Shown: in pieces, positions 9,116 to 17,825 of the stretch
How the letters are laid out: every line of letters begins with the position of its first letter
Position numbering within the stretch: the stretch's first letter is position 1
Source of the DNA: Bacteroidota bacterium
GTDB lineage: Bacteria > Bacteroidota > Bacteroidia > B-17B0 > Aurantibacillaceae
DNA length: 50,950 nt
NCBI GenBank assembly: GCA_021323535.1
Contig: JAJONO010000057.1
Location: 1-50,950, forward strand
Reading direction: 5' to 3'
Program-made: the position numbers and the translations under genes
Notes under the pieces: generated by a model
Seen by the model: only the letters and a program-made list of their open reading frames with translations
What the model was told of the DNA's origin: nothing
Databases searched by the model: none

Positions 9116-10804
9116 TTATCTCAAAATCTTCCTCACGAAAGCTACCGTAAAATAACTCATAAGAAATACACCGGAGAAGCCTTCGCATACCGCGAGAATT
9201 TTGATGATTCCTCCGCCAAAATAATCGCCATAACCAATTGTGAAGAAGGTAATGGCGCTATAATACATGCTGTTTAAAAATGTAGTAGCAGAATTAAGCT
9301 CAGGCGGCAGAGTAGTGGCCACTGTTCCGAGATGAGGCAGATAATTGCTGATGGCAAAATAAAGGCTACCATAAACGAAAATAGCGACAGCCACATTCAT
9401 TAAAACACGTACAGGATCTGTACCGTAACGCCCGATATAATCGAACATGTACTTCTGGAAATAATAAATGATGTGCGCAATAACAGTATTGTGATGATGT
9501 GCGCTGCTTCTATCCTCTTTTTTGGCTTTGGCTTCACAACGCTTGAATTCTACGTACGATTCATCTTCATCATCGTACTGACCGTTATTTCTGAAATTTT
9601 CTTTTAATATCCTGAATTGTTCCGCTTTCTGGAACAAAGAAGTTTTTTTCTGATTGTAGATCAGATCATAAACATCGTTGGCTCGCCAGTCAATGAATAT
9701 CCTTCCAAGAATGCGCATGCCAGTAAGATTCATTTCTTTGATGATCACTTTTTCTTCTTCAGGTTTTACGTCAAGAATATCGCGAACGATAGTATTGCTG
9801 AGATCTATCAGATGACATTCACCAACGCGGAGGTCGGTATAACAATTCATATGGCAACCGGTGAATGAAATATCCGCTACCCTTGCTTTATTAAATGTAA
9901 TTTCTCCGGTGCCAAAGTCTACATAATCAAACTGCGCTTCGCCATGAGCGAAATCGGAAAGATGGAAAGATTTATGACCATGTCCGAATACCGAACTTCT
10001 GAAACTAACTTTCCCGTTTCCGAATTCAACACCTTCGAACGAAACGTCGCCGCTATTGAACGCCACTCTTCTGAAATCTATTTTTCCACCACCGAATTCA
10101 ACATTTTTAAAATCTTTTTTGCCGGTACCAAAACTTGCTTTTTCAAAACTGATATCCCCGTTGGCAAAACGCGCAAATTTAAAATCTACATGTCCGTCGC
10201 CGAAATAAGTATTTTTAAAATCCACATTTCCATTGCTGAAATTGGCATCAACAAAACTTAAATTTCCCGTTCCGAAATTGGTGTTATTAAACGTAATGGA
10301 CCCGTCGCCGAATTTTACGGATTTAAACGTAGTGCTTCCGCTTCCGAATTTTGCTTTCTTAAAACTAACATCGCAGTGATTAAAATTGGCGCTGAAAAAA
10401 TTAGTATTACCGTTTCCGAAAATGGTAGATTCAAACGTGATCTTGTTTCCTAAAAATTCGGCGTAACTGAAATCGGTAGAAATATCACAATCAAAAAAAG
10501 CCTTTTTAGCGCTGAAGTTAGGAAGCGGAATGTGTACATGATCATCGAGCCCTTTACTGGTTCTATAATTTGTCAATGAAAAATCCTTAACATAAGCATG
10601 ACTAAGGTTAATGGTTTCTCCAATTTCTATTTTTTTGTAAATGTCCTCAAGTAGGTAAACACCATATTTTAAAACCGAAACGCGTTTGTTGTTCTCGTCG
10701 TAAAACGAAACCAGCGCGGTACGTTCGTAGCTTTGAAACGGTTCGTCTGCAATCTCAACTTCATAACGAAGAAGGTGGTGTTCGTGTAAAGGACTCTCAA
10801 GCAT
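9116..10804 (-). CDS. two-helix potassium channel with 16 x 12-residue repeat domain
   Basis: 562 residues. Residues 1-110 form a soluble N-terminal region. Residues 117-308 are sixteen consecutive 12-residue repeats of consensus F-G-x-G-x-x-x-F-x-x-x-x (for example FGDGSITFNNTN, FGTGNLSFVDAN). A linker with FRILKENFRNNGQYDDEDE precedes the channel: membrane helix VLMNVAVAIFVYGSLYFAI, pore loop with selectivity filter TIGYGD (522-527), and second helix to the C-terminus. This is a 2TM K+ channel (Ion_trans_2). The repeats should fold as a right-handed beta helix, like pentapeptide repeat proteins, but the period is 12, not 5. Expected location: inner membrane with the repeats in the cytoplasm. 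It is transcribed alone. Confidence 0.88.
   Translation of the reverse strand: MLESPLHEHHLLRYEVEIADEPFQSYERTALVSFYDENNKRVSVLKYGVYLLEDIYKKIEIGETINLSHAYVKDFSLTNYRTSKGLDDHVHIPLPNFSAKKAFFDCDISTDFSYAEFLGNKITFESTIFGNGNTNFFSANFNHCDVSFKKAKFGSGSTTFKSVKFGDGSITFNNTNFGTGNLSFVDANFSNGNVDFKNTYFGDGHVDFKFARFANGDISFEKASFGTGKKDFKNVEFGGGKIDFRRVAFNSGDVSFEGVEFGNGKVSFRSSVFGHGHKSFHLSDFAHGEAQFDYVDFGTGEITFNKARVADISFTGCHMNCYTDLRVGECHLIDLSNTIVRDILDVKPEEEKVIIKEMNLTGMRILGRIFIDWRANDVYDLIYNQKKTSLFQKAEQFRILKENFRNNGQYDDEDESYVEFKRCEAKAKKEDRSSAHHHNTVIAHIIYYFQKYMFDYIGRYGTDPVRVLMNVAVAIFVYGSLYFAISNYLPHLGTVATTLPPELNSATTFLNSMYYSAITFFTIGYGDYFGGGIIKILAVCEGFSGVFLMSYFTVAFVRKILR
9881..10456 (-). repeat. sixteen 36-bp coding tandem repeats in the channel gene
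   Basis: This part of the channel gene encodes 16 uninterrupted 12-residue units (residues 117-308) with no insertions or deletions between units. At DNA level the units have diverged, with only the codons for F-G-x-G and the second F well kept. The repeat is therefore old and held by protein structure, not a recent slippage product. Confidence 0.8.
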
Positions 10805-10886
10805 GTGATTAAGAGCATAAAGATTGTAAAATAACCTAAAATTCCAAAATTAGTTTAGAATTGGAATTTCATTATTTGTTTTTTAG

Positions 10887-10914
10887 TTGTTTTACATTTT
10901 AAAGGTTATCTTTG
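10887..10914 (+). promoter_or_regulatory. Bacteroidota-type promoter for nadK
   Basis: A TTG (-33 element) at 10887-10889 and TATCTTTG at 10907-10914, a perfect match to the TAnnTTTG -7 element, are separated by 17 bases. The predicted start of transcription is near 10920, leaving a leader of about 15 bases before the nadK ATG at 10936. This is the best promoter match in the window. Confidence 0.6.
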
Positions 10915-10935
10915 ATTAAGATTTGTAGTTAATTT

Positions 10936-11814
10936 ATGACTATAGCAATTTACGCCCGCTCAACTAAAGACAACGAACCAAAATACATTGAGCAGATTTA
11001 CAGCTTCCTGAAGAACGAAAAAATCAATCTGATAATTTACGGGCCTTACTTAGAATTCCTGAAGGAAAAACATAATTTTAATCTTAAACTTAATACGTAT
11101 TCTACTTCAGAGGAGCTCATCTCAAAAGCGGATTATGTTATTTCTCTTGGTGGCGATGGCACTATGCTTGAAACACTGGCCCTGATAAGAAACACCGGAA
11201 TTCCTGTTCTGGGTGTGAATACCGGTCGTTTAGGTTTTTTAGCTTCTGTAAACAAAACAGAGCTTACTAAATCCATCAAAAAACTGGTGAAAGAGAAATT
11301 CACACTCGATAAACGCGAGCTAATAGAAATTGAAGGCTGCGATAATTGTTTTGATGGCGTGAATTACGCGCTTAATGAATTTACCATTCACAAAAAAGAC
11401 AGCAGCGCTATGATTAGCATTGATACGTATGTGGATGGCGTGTTCCTGAACTCGTATTTTGCCGATGGATTAATTGTTTCAACGCCTACCGGTTCCACAG
11501 CATATTCGTTGAGCTGCGGCGGCCCAATTATGATACCCGATTCAGAGAACTTCATTATTACACCAATTGCACCGCATAACCTTAATGTAAGGCCCATTAT
11601 CATTTCCAACAATAAGCAGCTCAGCTTTAAAGTAATTGGCAGAAGCGATAGCTTTAACATTTCACTTGATTCCAGAAGCGCCCAGGTACCTGCAAATACC
11701 GAACTAAAAGTTAAAAGAGCCAGTTTTAGATTTAATATGGTGAATTTAGAGGGGCAACATTTCTTTACCACCCTGCGAAATAAAATGATGTGGGGTATTG
11801 ATAAAAGGCACTAA
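10936..11814 (+). CDS. nadK: NAD kinase
   Basis: 292 residues, the normal length. It phosphorylates NAD+ to NADP+ in the cytoplasm. The family signature GGDGT is at 72-76 (ISLGGDGTMLETL), followed by GVNTGRLGFLA, the second conserved block ADGLIVSTPTGSTAYSLS, and a C-terminal SLDSR block. No key residue is missing. It has its own promoter. The next gene begins 33 bases downstream on the same strand but is an unrelated secreted protease. Confidence 0.97.
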   Translation: MTIAIYARSTKDNEPKYIEQIYSFLKNEKINLIIYGPYLEFLKEKHNFNLKLNTYSTSEELISKADYVISLGGDGTMLETLALIRNTGIPVLGVNTGRLGFLASVNKTELTKSIKKLVKEKFTLDKRELIEIEGCDNCFDGVNYALNEFTIHKKDSSAMISIDTYVDGVFLNSYFADGLIVSTPTGSTAYSLSCGGPIMIPDSENFIITPIAPHNLNVRPIIISNNKQLSFKVIGRSDSFNISLDSRSAQVPANTELKVKRASFRFNMVNLEGQHFFTTLRNKMMWGIDKRH

Positions 11815-11847
11815 TTTCATTATATTAGTATTCTTAAAAAACAACAC

Positions 11848-14145
11848 ATGAAAAAATTTTTATTATGCGCGTTATCGCTATTTGTGCTAAGCAGCAAAGC
11901 ACAAAACGGTGGTGACAGATTCTGGACCCCCATTAATGAGTCAGGTGTAAATCCGAAAGGAAAACGTCAGATCATTCCCCAGAAATTTCAGACAGTTCAT
12001 TTGAATGGAACCGAATTGAAAGACAAATTATTTACAGCCCCTAACGAAAGAGCCGTACTTATAGATCAAAGTTCATGCGTGATAACGCTCCCTCTTCCGG
12101 ATGGCACAATTCAACATTTCAGAGTAGTTGAAGCGCCAATTATGGAAGCAGGTCTTGCCACTCAGTTTCCAAACTGGAAAACATTCAGCATTGCAGGTAT
12201 CGAAGATCCAAACGCGAGTGGTAAACTCGACTGGAACGAATTCGGTTTCCACGGAATGGTTCGTTCCATTAACGGCGGGTTTTTTATTGACCCATACTGT
12301 GTTGGAAATACCAGCGATTACATTACTTACTATGTAAATGATTTCGTAAAAGATCCATCGCAAAGACTTCCTGAAGCCGGAGTGGTTAGCATGCCTGAAG
12401 ATAAATCTCATGGAACATTGTTCGAAGGAAAAAAAGCTTCTTCTTTAAATGAATTAAACAGCATGCCTCCTGCAGCCTGTGTAGGTACACAATTACGTAC
12501 GTACCGTTTAGCGGTGGCATGTACTGGTGAATATGCTGTTGCAGCGACAGGATTATCTAATCCAACTGTTGCGCAAACCCTTGCTAAAATTGTAACAAGT
12601 GTTAACCGTGTTGACGGTGTTTACGAAACAGAAGTAGCAGTGCGTTTAGTACTTGTTGCAACTGAAACAATGGTGGTGTTCACGTCTGCTTCAACAGATC
12701 CATTCAATGGTAACAATAACGCAGGAACACTTATCAATGAAAGTCAGACAATAATCACCAACACGATTGGTACAGCCAACTTTGATATTGGCCACACATT
12801 CAGTACCGGTGGTGGTGGATTAGCAGGACTTGGTGTAGTTTGCGTTAATGCTCAGAAAGCAAGCGGAATCACCGGAAGTCCGAATCCTGTGGGAGATCCT
12901 TACGATATTGATTATGTTGCTCACGAAGTCGGACATCAATTCAGAGGTAATCATACTTTTAACGGATTAACCGGTTCTTGCAATGGTAACAGAAATGCAT
13001 CAACTTCTGTTGAACCTGGAAGCGGTGTTACCATTATGGGTTATGCTGGTATCTGTACCTCCAATGACCTGGCTCCAAATAGTATCGCGTATTTTCATGC
13101 AATCAGTTACGATGAAGTTGTGAATTTTGTAATGACGGGTAACGGCAGTAGCTGTCCTGTTATCAGCACAACAACCAACAATCCTCCTGTTGTTACAGGA
13201 TCGGGAAATTATGTAATTCCAAAAAACACAGCCTTTGCTTTAACAGGAAGCGCAACTGATCCTGACGGCCACGCTTTAACGTATTCGTGGGAAGAATGTG
13301 ATAATGGTCCATCGGGTGGAAACTGGAACAATGGCAACAAACCTTATTTCAGATCTTACAATCCTGTAGCCACGCCAACACGTTTGTTTCCTAACGCTAC
13401 TGTACTTGCAACAGGAAATTACACAACAACAAAAGGGGAATTTGTTCCGCAAACAGCTCAGACATTATCGTTTCGTTTAACCGCTCGCGATAATAAAATG
13501 GGTGGTGGCGGAGTTTGCTACGCCATTAACACAGTTACTGTAAACGGAACCGCTGGTCCTTTTGCTTTAACCTATCCAAGCGCTGCAAGTATTTTCTGGG
13601 GTATAGGAACGCAACAGACCATTACCTGGAATGTGAATGGTACAACCGCTGCTCCGGTAAGCTGCGATACGGTAAAAATCTGGATCTCTTACAACAGCGG
13701 CACAACGTATTCATTGATTACCAATTCAACTCCTAACGATGGAACAGAATTAATTACAGTTCCTACTTTAACGGCAACCATTAATACCTGCAGAATTAAA
13801 GTAGAATCAAAAGGAAATATTTTCTTCGACATCAGTAACAATAATTTTACTATTTCTACAGCAGTTGGAATTTCTGAAGCTTCGAAAAATAATCCAGTTG
13901 GATTAAGTGTGTATCCGAATCCGTTCTCAGGAGAAATTAATGTTGCCGCCGGAAACTTAGTTGGCACCTCGCCAACAACTTTAAAAGTGGTTGATGTTTT
14001 AGGTAAAACAATTCTCACCGAGAATTATTCAGGAAAAACAGAATTAAATGAAACACTTAATCTTGGAGAGTTAAGCAAAGGCGTTTACTTTATAAGTATT
14101 ACAAACAACAATAAACATTCGGTTCACAGGATCATAAAAGACTAA
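11848..14145 (+). CDS. T9SS-secreted reprolysin-like zinc metalloprotease
   Basis: 765 residues. A signal peptide ends at about residue 19 (SSKAQN). A pro-region of about 200 residues precedes a protease domain with the full metzincin motif HEVGHQFRGNH at 359-369 and a Met-turn IMGYAG near 396, matching the Reprolysin_4/M12B-like peptidases common in Bacteroidota. After the protease come a cadherin/PKD-like domain (PPVVTGSGNYVIPKN onward) and another beta domain. The last 80 residues are a type A T9SS sorting domain (LSVYPNPFSGEINV ... GVYFISI). It is expected to be secreted and self-processed. It differs from the protease at 3600-6266, which lacks the motif Gly. Confidence 0.92.
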   Translation: MKKFLLCALSLFVLSSKAQNGGDRFWTPINESGVNPKGKRQIIPQKFQTVHLNGTELKDKLFTAPNERAVLIDQSSCVITLPLPDGTIQHFRVVEAPIMEAGLATQFPNWKTFSIAGIEDPNASGKLDWNEFGFHGMVRSINGGFFIDPYCVGNTSDYITYYVNDFVKDPSQRLPEAGVVSMPEDKSHGTLFEGKKASSLNELNSMPPAACVGTQLRTYRLAVACTGEYAVAATGLSNPTVAQTLAKIVTSVNRVDGVYETEVAVRLVLVATETMVVFTSASTDPFNGNNNAGTLINESQTIITNTIGTANFDIGHTFSTGGGGLAGLGVVCVNAQKASGITGSPNPVGDPYDIDYVAHEVGHQFRGNHTFNGLTGSCNGNRNASTSVEPGSGVTIMGYAGICTSNDLAPNSIAYFHAISYDEVVNFVMTGNGSSCPVISTTTNNPPVVTGSGNYVIPKNTAFALTGSATDPDGHALTYSWEECDNGPSGGNWNNGNKPYFRSYNPVATPTRLFPNATVLATGNYTTTKGEFVPQTAQTLSFRLTARDNKMGGGGVCYAINTVTVNGTAGPFALTYPSAASIFWGIGTQQTITWNVNGTTAAPVSCDTVKIWISYNSGTTYSLITNSTPNDGTELITVPTLTATINTCRIKVESKGNIFFDISNNNFTISTAVGISEASKNNPVGLSVYPNPFSGEINVAAGNLVGTSPTTLKVVDVLGKTILTENYSGKTELNETLNLGELSKGVYFISITNNNKHSVHRIIKD

Positions 14146-14160
14146 GCAATTAGTCTTTTA
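14135..14160 (+). terminator. AT-rich hairpin overlapping the protease stop codon
   Basis: A perfect 10-bp stem TAAAAGACTA (14135-14144) / TAGTCTTTTA (14151-14160) with a 6-base loop covers the TAA stop of the protease gene. The stem has only three G-C pairs, so termination would be weak. It could instead protect the 3' end of the mRNA. Confidence 0.4.
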
Positions 14161-14180
14161 AATCCCGAACCTTCCCCAAA

Positions 14181-15083
14181 GTGCTGAAAAGGATTTTATA
14201 CATAGTTATTCTATTCGTTTCCCTGGACGCGCTTTGTCAGACCCAAACATTTAAGGATGGAAAAAAATGGGGCATTAAGGAAAATGAAAAAACCCTTATT
14301 GCCCCTTTTTATGATACCATTTTTAACTTTGATGCAGCAGGGAAAGTTTGTCTCGCCTGCCACAAAGCCAAACCTGTAAACAATAACAGGTTCATAAAAC
14401 TAACAGGCCCAACTTATAACTGTAACTATCTCAATAAAAAAGGCGAACGCTTAATTATTACGAACGCGATCGGCGACACCGCCAGTGTTTTCGCATTAGG
14501 AAAAAACGCAGTAAAGCAATACCAGGAAGATCCGAAATACATTATTGCCGGAATCAAAGACAAAAAGTATTTAACGGACAAAAATTTCAAACAAATTACC
14601 GCGAAGGATTACACCGAAATTTATTTTACCGATCATCCTGAGTTTATCATGGCTGAAATTAAAACCGAAGGCAATATGATTTTAAAGGGGCTTCTTGATC
14701 TCAATGAAAAAGAGATCATTCCCTTCCTTTACTCCAACATTAAAATCCTTCCCGATTCAATTATTGTTGCCTGCAGCGCCGGAGTGGGAGTTAACCGCGA
14801 AGACGATATTTACAATTACGCGGGAAAGAAACTCGACAGCTATAGAAGGCACATTGATTTAGTGACAAAGGATTATGTGATCCACAAAATTTTTGAACCT
14901 AAAGAATATTATATCATCTACAACACCAAAACCAAAGAAGAAAAAATGGTATATGCCGAGCAGGCGCAGCTTTATGAAGGAGAAGAACTGCTGATGGCAA
15001 ACGACGACCATTGGTTCACATATAATATGGCCACGGGTAAAAAGAAATCTTACGATCACAAACACAAAAAGGAGAACAAATGA
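14181..15083 (+). CDS. exported WG-repeat-like protein with a CxxCH motif
   Basis: 300 residues from a GTG start chosen because it directly begins the signal peptide (MLKRILYIVILFVSLDALC). The mature part opens with KKWGIKENEKTLIAPFYD, the typical WG-repeat phrase, and has weaker copies later (KGLLDLNEKEIIPFLYSNI). Residues near 57 read VCLACHKAKP, so one CxxCH is present; whether it binds haem is uncertain because no c-type fold is evident. The stop overlaps the start of the GAPDH gene by four bases (ATGA), suggesting translational coupling. The C-terminus is very basic (KKKSYDHKHKKENK). The function of WG-repeat proteins is not established. Confidence 0.72.
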   Translation: MLKRILYIVILFVSLDALCQTQTFKDGKKWGIKENEKTLIAPFYDTIFNFDAAGKVCLACHKAKPVNNNRFIKLTGPTYNCNYLNKKGERLIITNAIGDTASVFALGKNAVKQYQEDPKYIIAGIKDKKYLTDKNFKQITAKDYTEIYFTDHPEFIMAEIKTEGNMILKGLLDLNEKEIIPFLYSNIKILPDSIIVACSAGVGVNREDDIYNYAGKKLDSYRRHIDLVTKDYVIHKIFEPKEYYIIYNTKTKEEKMVYAEQAQLYEGEELLMANDDHWFTYNMATGKKKSYDHKHKKENK

Positions 15084-16075
15084 ACAAGATCAGAGTAGCC
15101 ATCAATGGCTTCGGAAGGATAGGGAGAGTTTTTTTCAGGAACGCAATCAACAATCCAAACATAGACATTGTAGCAATCAACGACATTGCCGACATTAATA
15201 CACTCGCACACTTATTAAAATACGATTCGATACACCGTGCATACCCGGGGAAAGTAGAAACGCAGGGGAATAATTTAGTGGTAGATGGAAAAAGCATTAA
15301 GGTAGTTTCGGCAAAGGACCCTTCGCAATTGCCATGGAAAGAAAACAACATTGACATTGTTATTGAAAGTACAGGATTATTTCTTGATACCGAAAGCGCA
15401 AAAAAACATTTAGCGGCAGGCGCGAAGAAAATTATTTTATCGGCTCCTGCAAAAGAAGACTCCGTAAAAACAATTGTGTTAGGCGTTAACGATCATCTTC
15501 TCACGAAAGAAGACGTTATTATTTCCAATGCAAGTTGCACAACCAATTGCGCGGCACCCATGTTAAAAGTCCTGGAGCCATTTGGAATAGAAGAAGCTTA
15601 TATTACTACTGTTCACTCTTATACGAATGATCAACGTATTCACGATGCGCCGCATAAAGATTTAAGAAGGGCAAGAGCAGCGGCCATGAGTATTATTCCA
15701 ACATCAACAGGCGCGGCGAAAGCAATTACAAAAATATTTCCGAACCTCGAAGGAAAAATAGGCGGATGCGGTATGCGTGTGCCGGTGGCAGATGGTTCGT
15801 TAACAGATATAACTTGTGTGCTTACAAAAATTCCTACTGTTGAACAGATCAATGCTGCATATAAGGAAGCCTCGCAAACTCATCTTAAAGGAATTCTTCA
15901 ATACACCGAAGATCCTATTGTAAGTGTAGATGTTATTGGGAATCCTTACAGCGCATTATTTGACGCTGAATTCACTAGTGTAGTTGGTAACCTTGTAAAA
16001 GTTATTGGCTGGTACGATAACGAGTGGGGGTACAGCAACAGGCTGGTGGATCTTACCGTGAAGATTGGGAAATAA
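15080..16075 (+). CDS. gap: glyceraldehyde-3-phosphate dehydrogenase
   Basis: 331 residues, the normal length. It carries out the NAD-dependent oxidation and phosphorylation of glyceraldehyde 3-phosphate in glycolysis. The Rossmann motif INGFGRIG is at 8-15. Asp35 in AINDIAD suggests NAD preference. The active-site block SNASCTTNCAAP places the catalytic Cys at 153. The C-terminus WYDNEWGYSNR is intact. A Shine-Dalgarno-like AGGAGA lies seven bases before the ATG, inside the upstream WG-repeat gene, with which it overlaps by four bases. Bacteroidota often carry several gap copies; the rest of the genome cannot be seen. Confidence 0.97.
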   Translation: MNKIRVAINGFGRIGRVFFRNAINNPNIDIVAINDIADINTLAHLLKYDSIHRAYPGKVETQGNNLVVDGKSIKVVSAKDPSQLPWKENNIDIVIESTGLFLDTESAKKHLAAGAKKIILSAPAKEDSVKTIVLGVNDHLLTKEDVIISNASCTTNCAAPMLKVLEPFGIEEAYITTVHSYTNDQRIHDAPHKDLRRARAAAMSIIPTSTGAAKAITKIFPNLEGKIGGCGMRVPVADGSLTDITCVLTKIPTVEQINAAYKEASQTHLKGILQYTEDPIVSVDVIGNPYSALFDAEFTSVVGNLVKVIGWYDNEWGYSNRLVDLTVKIGK

Positions 16076-16105
16076 ACCTTTTCTTAATCTAAGGAGATAT
16101 CGAAA

Positions 16106-17107
16106 ATGAAAAAAGTTCTTCCATTACTCCTTTTGTTTTCCTGCTCCTCCCCGGAGGAAATAAAAGTCAATAAACCTATTTCTGATACCCTTTTAGTCAA
16201 AACAGAAATTCCAGTTTCTGATTCCATTGATCAAATACCAAGGAAGAAATTTGACGTTGAAAAATTTACGCATCAGGTAGATTCTTTACTCAAATTAATT
16301 GAAGGAAAGAGAACGATGCTTCAAGTCAGCTCCCATACTGTACAAACAGGAAAAGATTTGCCGCACTTTAAAGCAACGTCAACTAATACTATTGTAATTC
16401 ATTCGTTTAAAGCCGGCGCTCACTGGGCACTTAACTTCAGGATCATTGAGGCAACATTCAATGACAAAAACAAACTGGAAGAAGCATTTAGTTCTTTATG
16501 GAACGATGCAATGGATCTTAGAAAGGGCGATGAAAAATTTTCACCGGGACTTTCTTATACTAACGACTACGTTATTAAAACTGATGAAGCTATTTTCTGG
16601 TTAAATCTATCCTGTGCCTATGCCGGAAAGAATGGCGCTAAGATTGAAAAACTTTGGCGAAGTTCACTTTCGCTGGGAAAAATCACAGACTCCATTGTTT
16701 GCAGTTGCGGCCAATCGTGGTGCAACGAAAAGAACAGTCCTGTTATTCCAAACAATTTACATGAATGTTCATCGTATTTTGATCGTAACCTGAGTGAGTC
16801 TCTCAAAGACTCAATTAAAGCAACTCCTGAGAATTTGCTTACGGGCCGTTATCATAAATCACTCGGCATGTTCATACGTAATAACTGGATTCGCGATAGC
16901 AGAAGTCCGCAACTCGTTAAATTCTTTCAAGACCGCGGTGTCACAAATCCGGATGACATTTCGTTTCTTATCATCAAAAGATATTGGTGCAATTTAAACA
17001 GCAAGTATTTTGACGAGGAAGCAGAGATAAAAAAATACCAGGATCTTTTGAAAGGAAAATCAAATACGAAGGAAGTTACGGATAGTGTATTAACGCTTCC
17101 TCATTGA
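16106..17107 (+). CDS. hypothetical lipoprotein
   Basis: 333 residues with a lipoprotein signal MKKVLPLLLLFSCSS; Cys13 would be lipidated. The mature protein is alpha/beta with SCGQSWCNEKNSP near residue 203, where the Cys residues could pair or bind metal. I recognise no family. A textbook Shine-Dalgarno AAGGAG at 16091-16096, ten bases before the ATG, is unusual, because Bacteroidota mRNAs mostly lack it. It starts 30 bases behind the GAPDH gene and may be read through from it. Confidence 0.65.
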   Translation: MKKVLPLLLLFSCSSPEEIKVNKPISDTLLVKTEIPVSDSIDQIPRKKFDVEKFTHQVDSLLKLIEGKRTMLQVSSHTVQTGKDLPHFKATSTNTIVIHSFKAGAHWALNFRIIEATFNDKNKLEEAFSSLWNDAMDLRKGDEKFSPGLSYTNDYVIKTDEAIFWLNLSCAYAGKNGAKIEKLWRSSLSLGKITDSIVCSCGQSWCNEKNSPVIPNNLHECSSYFDRNLSESLKDSIKATPENLLTGRYHKSLGMFIRNNWIRDSRSPQLVKFFQDRGVTNPDDISFLIIKRYWCNLNSKYFDEEAEIKKYQDLLKGKSNTKEVTDSVLTLPH

Positions 17108-17143
17108 GGGCTGGAAGGTTTTACAGTAAGGGTTGAAAATTCC

Positions 17144-17215
17144 TTAAATTACATTGCAAAGCAGGATCACCAATAAAACAAAGATCGATCCTAAAAGTGC
17201 GGCACCATTACTCAT
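17144..17215 (-). CDS. possible 23-residue membrane peptide
   Basis: On the reverse strand an ATG at 17215 opens a 23-codon frame, MSNGAALLGS then IFVLLVILLCNVI and TAA at 17144-17146. It is a short polar start followed by a run of hydrophobic residues long enough to cross a membrane. It lies alone in the 255-bp gap between two lipoprotein genes. There is a purine-rich stretch upstream but no clear ribosome site. It could be chance in AT-rich DNA; nothing else marks it as a gene. Confidence 0.3.
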   Translation of the reverse strand: MSNGAALLGSIFVLLVILLCNVI

Positions 17216-17362
17216 AACTAATTTTTTTCTTCAAATTTCTTTATTCGATGCTTCTGTATCCATGAAAATGGAGGACCTGAACCTACATATGTAAGATTTT
17301 TGGATGTTTTGGAAAGATCTGCTACAATGTTCGTGGGATTTTTTAATTTTGATTAGCGACCG

Positions 17363-17764
17363 ATGAGATATTTGATTTTAAATTCTGCTATCCTGTTAAT
17401 GCTGAGTGCCTGTGGGCGAAGGACAAATGCATCTCTTCAAGGCAGCGAATGGACCAGCAATTTCTATCATTACCAGAATAAATATTATTTCCTGACCGAA
17501 TCGACAGGGTTTTCAAAGGACGGACAATTTCTGTGGAGCACTTTAATTGATCCGGCTTTATACAATAATTCGCGGGACAGTATTGATTATAGCGATCCGG
17601 TTAATTTTACATACACGCTTAAAGACACCGTACTCACGATTGAGTACACAAACGGCGTTCAGGAGAAACGGGTATTTTACAAAGCCGGAGATAGTTTATT
17701 TATTTCGGAATACGAATACGCTTATGGAAAGGAAGGGATTGAGATGACGGGGAGGATAAAATAG
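17363..17764 (+). CDS. hypothetical small lipoprotein
   Basis: 133 residues with a clear lipobox: MRYLILNSAILLMLSACGRR, lipidated at Cys17. The mature part looks like a small beta protein (FTYTLKDTVLTIEYTNG, RVFYKAGDSLFI), similar in shape to lipocalin-like or DUF-type surface proteins that test for a small molecule or hold a structure. I do not recognise the family. It ends 61 bases before the GyrB-like operon on the same strand. The last residues (EGIEMTGRIK) look natural, not truncated. Confidence 0.6.
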   Translation: MRYLILNSAILLMLSACGRRTNASLQGSEWTSNFYHYQNKYYFLTESTGFSKDGQFLWSTLIDPALYNNSRDSIDYSDPVNFTYTLKDTVLTIEYTNGVQEKRVFYKAGDSLFISEYEYAYGKEGIEMTGRIK

Positions 17765-17787
17765 CAGCAAAAATCATACAAGTTTCA

Positions 17788-17818
17788 TTGATAATCTTTT
17801 CCCTTTTCCGTATCTTAC
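17788..17818 (+). promoter_or_regulatory. possible promoter of the GyrB-like operon
   Basis: TTG at 17788-17790 and TATCTTAC at 17811-17818 are 20 bases apart, eight bases before the ATG at 17826. The -7 element has two mismatches to TAnnTTTG, so this is a weak call. The same core TATCTTA occurs in the candidate promoter at 43331. If right, the operon has its own short-leader transcript separate from the lipoprotein gene. Confidence 0.35.
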
Positions 17819-17825
17819 AAATACA

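Noticed and set aside
9881-10456. CRISPR-like array, because of 36-bp units
   Set aside because: The units are coding, diverged, contiguous without spacers, and match the 12-residue protein repeat.
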